Of a stretch of 8,736 nt of DNA, positions 5,887-8,736 are shown one piece after another; position 1 is the first letter of the stretch, and each line of letters begins with the position of its first letter. A model generated the notes under the pieces. That model saw nothing but the letters and a program-made list of their open reading frames with translations, ran no database searches and was not told the DNA's origin. Made by a program: the position numbers and the translations under genes. The DNA is from FW021-bin31 sp964467635 (GTDB lineage: Bacteria > Bacteroidota > Bacteroidia > Chitinophagales > Chitinophagaceae), in contig CAYXRN010000134.1 of the NCBI GenBank assembly GCA_964467635.1, positions 1-8,736 on the forward strand, written 5' to 3'.

Positions 5887-7542
5887 TCAATATTCTTTAA
5901 CAGTAGACGCATTAAGTACCTGGTTAAGAACTACTAACTTTTTCGCGAGATTATCATAAGAAATATCCTGAACAGGAACATCGCTATCAATAGCCATAAC
6001 AGCTGCCACAGCGGCAGATTGCCCTAAAACCATATACTGTGGCTCCATTCTAATCGAGCTATAAGCAACATGAGAAGCTGACAGGCATACCGGGACTAGG
6101 AGATTGTCACATTCATTCCGCTTAGGAGTAATGGAATAGTAACTAATAGGATAAGGCGTTGTAGATTTAAATATAGTACCTTCTAATCTCAATTTCCCTT
6201 CATCATCAATAACCTTAGACACGTAATGACAATCTAAAGCATATGTTCCTATAGCTATTGAATTTGAAGCCGGTGTCCTGTTCCCTTTTATCACGTTTTT
6301 TTCTGTCATCACAAATTCTCCGATCATCCGTCGTGCTTCCCTCACATAAATTTGCGGTGGGAAATTGCCAGTATCTTCAAATTCGTCCTTTGCCAAGCCC
6401 CAGTTACTCATTTCGCTTCTAATGTGCTCCGGTATCCGGGGATCATGTTCCAATAGCCACAACATGCCCAGTGCATAGCTTTTATGTAAGCGTTCAATTT
6501 TCTTCCGCTCTTTATAATCCCCTTCAGGATAACCGTAATTTGCTCCAAAAAAGTCGAGATGATTTGTATCTGTTTTTCGATTCGGCATAGGAGTGAGCGT
6601 AATAATATCCTGAAGTGATATTTTAGGATGTTGAATAATATATCGCACTAATACCTCATACCATGCCGGGTTATAATCCTTTGGCTTCATGATTTTAATT
6701 CTATTGGCAGGATCATCAGTCAGTGTCAAGCGGTAACAATATGCTTGTACCCGCTTATCTCCGGTACCCTGATCGATAAGGATAGTCGAATCAATATAAG
6801 GCAGGATACCAGATCTGGTATTATCAATCCTTACATATGGGCTTACTGTTGAATAACCCATATTTGTGTAGTTCACGCGATACCCGTTTAATGTTTCATT
6901 ATATTGTTTATTATCCTCTCTTCCCACTACATAAGAAACGCCAGCTTGAGCCAGTAAGTCGCCCGTATAAGAAGCATCAATAAAAATTTTAGCCTTTATT
7001 CTCTTACCACTTTCCAGCTTAATGCTAACAATATCAGTTTGTCTTTTTTTAACGCCTTTTTTTAAATCCAATTTATCATTCAATATTAACATCACTCCTG
7101 CCTCTTTTAACATCTCTAGCATAATACTTTCTGATACCTTAGACTCATATAAACACTGCATCTTCCGCTTATCATTCTTACCTGTATATGTTCTTTTCCG
7201 GCTTTTTATAAAAAACTCCTCTCGCGTCTGGTTTTTCCATACAGCAGGATCTAAATAATAATTATAAACTCTTTGATAAAATTCCCTGGCCAATCCCCCG
7301 ATCATTATATTCCTATTCATATCTGTAGCTGTTAGCCCGGACGTAGGTAACCCGCCTACGTGGTTAATGGTTGATATCAACACTACTTTTTTCCCTGAAC
7401 GCCCGCTCTGTATAGCCGCCATAACCCCAGAGGCAGAAGCTCCATAGACACAAATATCAAATTGGTTTTTCTTCGGAAGTGCAAAGCAATCATCAATGAT
7501 AAAAAAATTAAAAGAAAGCGTCAGGCACAATATCCATTTCAT
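5887..7542 (-). CDS. Secreted FAD-dependent oxidoreductase, FAD_oxidored (PF12831-like) family: FAD-ox A
   Basis: 551 residues. Residues 1-21 look like a Sec signal peptide (MKWILCLTLSFNFF, probable cleavage after FA21), with no twin arginine and no lipobox, so the protein is probably periplasmic or secreted. A Rossmann FAD-binding start follows: DICVYGASASGV at 29-40, GGLPTSGL at 63-70, GGLAREFYQRV at 82-92. Further family motifs are FIDASYTGDLLAQAGVSY (187-204), YNETLNGY (214-221), MPNRKTD (319-325), REARRMIG (401-408) and a strongly conserved C-terminal block at 477-520 containing SIRMEP and GQSAA. The family is a common PUL companion, sometimes labelled 'xanthan lyase' in databases, and I know of no established substrate. 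It is paralogous to the gene at 1615-3225: 35 of 44 residues match by eye in the C-terminal block. Oddities are a Lys/Arg-rich insertion at about residues 101-130 and Ser57 where an acidic FAD-ribose ligand is usual. It sits 36 nt after susD and 23 nt before the glycosidase. Confidence 0.9.
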   Translation of the reverse strand: MKWILCLTLSFNFFIIDDCFALPKKNQFDICVYGASASGVMAAIQSGRSGKKVVLISTINHVGGLPTSGLTATDMNRNIMIGGLAREFYQRVYNYYLDPAVWKNQTREEFFIKSRKRTYTGKNDKRKMQCLYESKVSESIMLEMLKEAGVMLILNDKLDLKKGVKKRQTDIVSIKLESGKRIKAKIFIDASYTGDLLAQAGVSYVVGREDNKQYNETLNGYRVNYTNMGYSTVSPYVRIDNTRSGILPYIDSTILIDQGTGDKRVQAYCYRLTLTDDPANRIKIMKPKDYNPAWYEVLVRYIIQHPKISLQDIITLTPMPNRKTDTNHLDFFGANYGYPEGDYKERKKIERLHKSYALGMLWLLEHDPRIPEHIRSEMSNWGLAKDEFEDTGNFPPQIYVREARRMIGEFVMTEKNVIKGNRTPASNSIAIGTYALDCHYVSKVIDDEGKLRLEGTIFKSTTPYPISYYSITPKRNECDNLLVPVCLSASHVAYSSIRMEPQYMVLGQSAAVAAVMAIDSDVPVQDISYDNLAKKLVVLNQVLNASTVKEY

Positions 7543-7578
7543 AAGTTATATATATTTTGATGCATTTAAAAACAAATT

Positions 7579-8736
7579 CTAATATCCAGGGTTTTGAGGA
7601 AAATTCCCCTCTCCCATATTAATAACCTCAGTTTCGGGAATAGGCCACCTAATAAATTCAGGATGAGCCGGTAAATTGGTTCGCCCGGCTATTGAACTGC
7701 TTATTTCGGGGTCACCAGCATAATTTGACACTTGTTGGATTAGAATACCTAACCGTTTAAGAAAGTACCATCTGTTTCTCTCAAAGGCCAATTCTCTCGC
7801 TTGTTCATCAATAATGTCCTTAATCGTCAATGTCCCGATAAAGGGATCATTTCCGGCCCGAGTCCATGTTTTATTATAATATTTCTTGGCTAGTTCCTGG
7901 TTGCCTTCCCTTAAGGCGGCTTCAGCACCAATAATATACGTTTCTGCCAAACGGTATAAAATCACATCCTTATATCCCCTGCTTTCATAGGGAGAACGCG
8001 TCCAGATATCACCATATTTAACACACCCGGGATAGACATTTCTGTTCTTCCTTCCATTCTTATAAAGTGGGAAGTTTGCTCCTGGTTGCACCGTCACGGA
8101 ACCGTAGGGAATGGGATCTGTCGTCGTATTCTTATACTTATGAACATAATAAGTATTATACCTTTTATCCTTTACAGTATCATACAAAGAGAAAAGGTAC
8201 GGACTAGGCAGACACCGGCCATAAGTATACCCCCAGTTGTCATAGCTACAAGCATGTTCGGCCGTTCCTCCTATTTCTGTCCTATATCTTGCGATAAAAA
8301 GGGCGGCAAAATAGTTTCCTAAAGGAGTAGATTGGCTAAGATTTCCTCCGGGATCCTTACTCCACTGCCAAACCATCAAAGCCTCCGAATGATTTAGATC
8401 CGCACCGTTAAAAACCTCATTCAAGGGTACTAAACTATATTTACCAGATGAATCAATTGCATGCACTTGAGCCAGGGCCTCTTTCCAATCCTTTTTCCAC
8501 ATACTAACCTTAGCCTTAATATGACGCGCTGCAGCCTGATTAAATCTCCCAGGTTCAGAAGATATCCAAGGCAGGTTTTCTATTGCAAAATCCAAATCAT
8601 CATAAAGTAAATTAAAAATTTCTTCATCGGTTGCAGCTTCATACTGCCTTGGTACGTTTACATTTTCCGGAGTTGTAGGTTCAATATTTAACCAAATTCT
8701 GTCATAAGTCCTGAAGAGAAGAAAATAAGATTGTGC
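7579..8736 (-). CDS. RagB/SusD-family glycan-binding outer-membrane lipoprotein, partial (N-terminal part missing)
   Basis: SusD proteins sit on the outside of the outer membrane as the lid of a SusC TonB-dependent channel and bind glycan. The reading frame is open to the window edge, giving 385 visible residues; the family usually has about 500-600, so the signal peptide, lipobox and first part lie outside. A TTG at 8593-8595 is not the start: the upstream in-frame codons encode family-typical sequence, with AQSYFLLFRTYD at the edge and then YDDLDFAIENLP. Further hallmarks are a TPR-like helix (RHIKAKVSMW, then DWKEALAQVHAIDSSGKYSL), the C-terminal block YRLAETYIIGAEAALREGN, then ELAFERNRWYFLKRLG, and the closing WPIPETEV...QNPGY. 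It ends in TAG. It is the most upstream gene seen, 36 nt before FAD-ox A; a susC gene should be just upstream. Family assignment is secure; the ligand is unknown. Confidence 0.95.
   Translation of the reverse strand, partial: AQSYFLLFRTYDRIWLNIEPTTPENVNVPRQYEAATDEEIFNLLYDDLDFAIENLPWISSEPGRFNQAAARHIKAKVSMWKKDWKEALAQVHAIDSSGKYSLVPLNEVFNGADLNHSEALMVWQWSKDPGGNLSQSTPLGNYFAALFIARYRTEIGGTAEHACSYDNWGYTYGRCLPSPYLFSLYDTVKDKRYNTYYVHKYKNTTTDPIPYGSVTVQPGANFPLYKNGRKNRNVYPGCVKYGDIWTRSPYESRGYKDVILYRLAETYIIGAEAALREGNQELAKKYYNKTWTRAGNDPFIGTLTIKDIIDEQARELAFERNRWYFLKRLGILIQQVSNYAGDPEISSSIAGRTNLPAHPEFIRWPIPETEVINMGEGNFPQNPGY

Noticed and set aside
1615..7542. 'Xanthan lyase' as the function of the two FAD proteins
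   Set aside because: That database label is applied to similar proteins, but the sequences show a Rossmann FAD-binding start and FAD_oxidored motifs, with no polysaccharide lyase fold visible.
7579..8595. Complete 338-residue SusD-like protein starting at a TTG codon
   Set aside because: The frame stays open upstream to the edge, and the translated upstream residues are typical SusD sequence, so the gene is truncated by the window and the TTG is an internal Leu.
1..8736. CRISPR array, insertion sequence, phage, tRNA or rRNA gene
   Set aside because: No spaced direct repeats, transposase or integrase motifs, terminal inverted repeats or RNA-gene sequence were seen; nearly all bases are in six tightly packed genes.

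Overview
The window looks like part of a Bacteroidota (Bacteroidetes) chromosome, most plausibly Sphingobacteriales-like. The evidence is a RagB/SusD outer-membrane binding lipoprotein, two lipoproteins whose mature N-termini start Cys-Lys followed by acidic residues (the Bacteroidota surface-export style), AT-rich start contexts without a clear Shine-Dalgarno sequence, and one exact match to the Bacteroidota -7 promoter element TAnnTTTG. The family-level placement is inference only. Moderate GC, roughly 40-45% by eye.

All six genes lie on the minus strand and read from right to left. In transcription order they are: a SusD-like protein that is cut off at its N-terminal side by the right window edge (8736-7579); a secreted FAD-dependent oxidoreductase of the FAD_oxidored type (7542-5887, here FAD-ox A); a lipoprotein with a clan GH-A glycoside hydrolase TIM barrel plus a C-terminal Ig-like domain (5863-4520); a multi-domain surface lipoprotein of unknown function (4511-3291); a second, paralogous secreted FAD-dependent oxidoreductase (3225-1615, FAD-ox B); and a short-form CstA inner-membrane transporter (1606-158). 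Gaps are 36, 23, 8, 65 and 8 nt, so this is very probably one operon: the downstream part of a polysaccharide utilisation locus (PUL) whose susC should lie just beyond the right edge. The 157 nt at the left end hold no convincing gene but do hold a nested inverted repeat.

Working model (inference): SusC/SusD and the unknown lipoprotein capture a glycan or glycoside at the cell surface. The GH-A lipoprotein cleaves it. The two exported flavoenzymes oxidise the substrate or the released sugar outside the cytoplasm, and CstA carries a small product, perhaps a carboxylated one, across the inner membrane. The unusual element is this combination: two paralogous exported flavoproteins and a CstA carrier, in positions where ordinary PULs have further glycosidases and a sugar permease. 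No substrate can be assigned from sequence alone. The widest gap (65 nt) carries a promoter-like -7 element and roughly coincides with a rise in GC content, so FAD-ox B plus CstA may be a sub-module that can be expressed separately.
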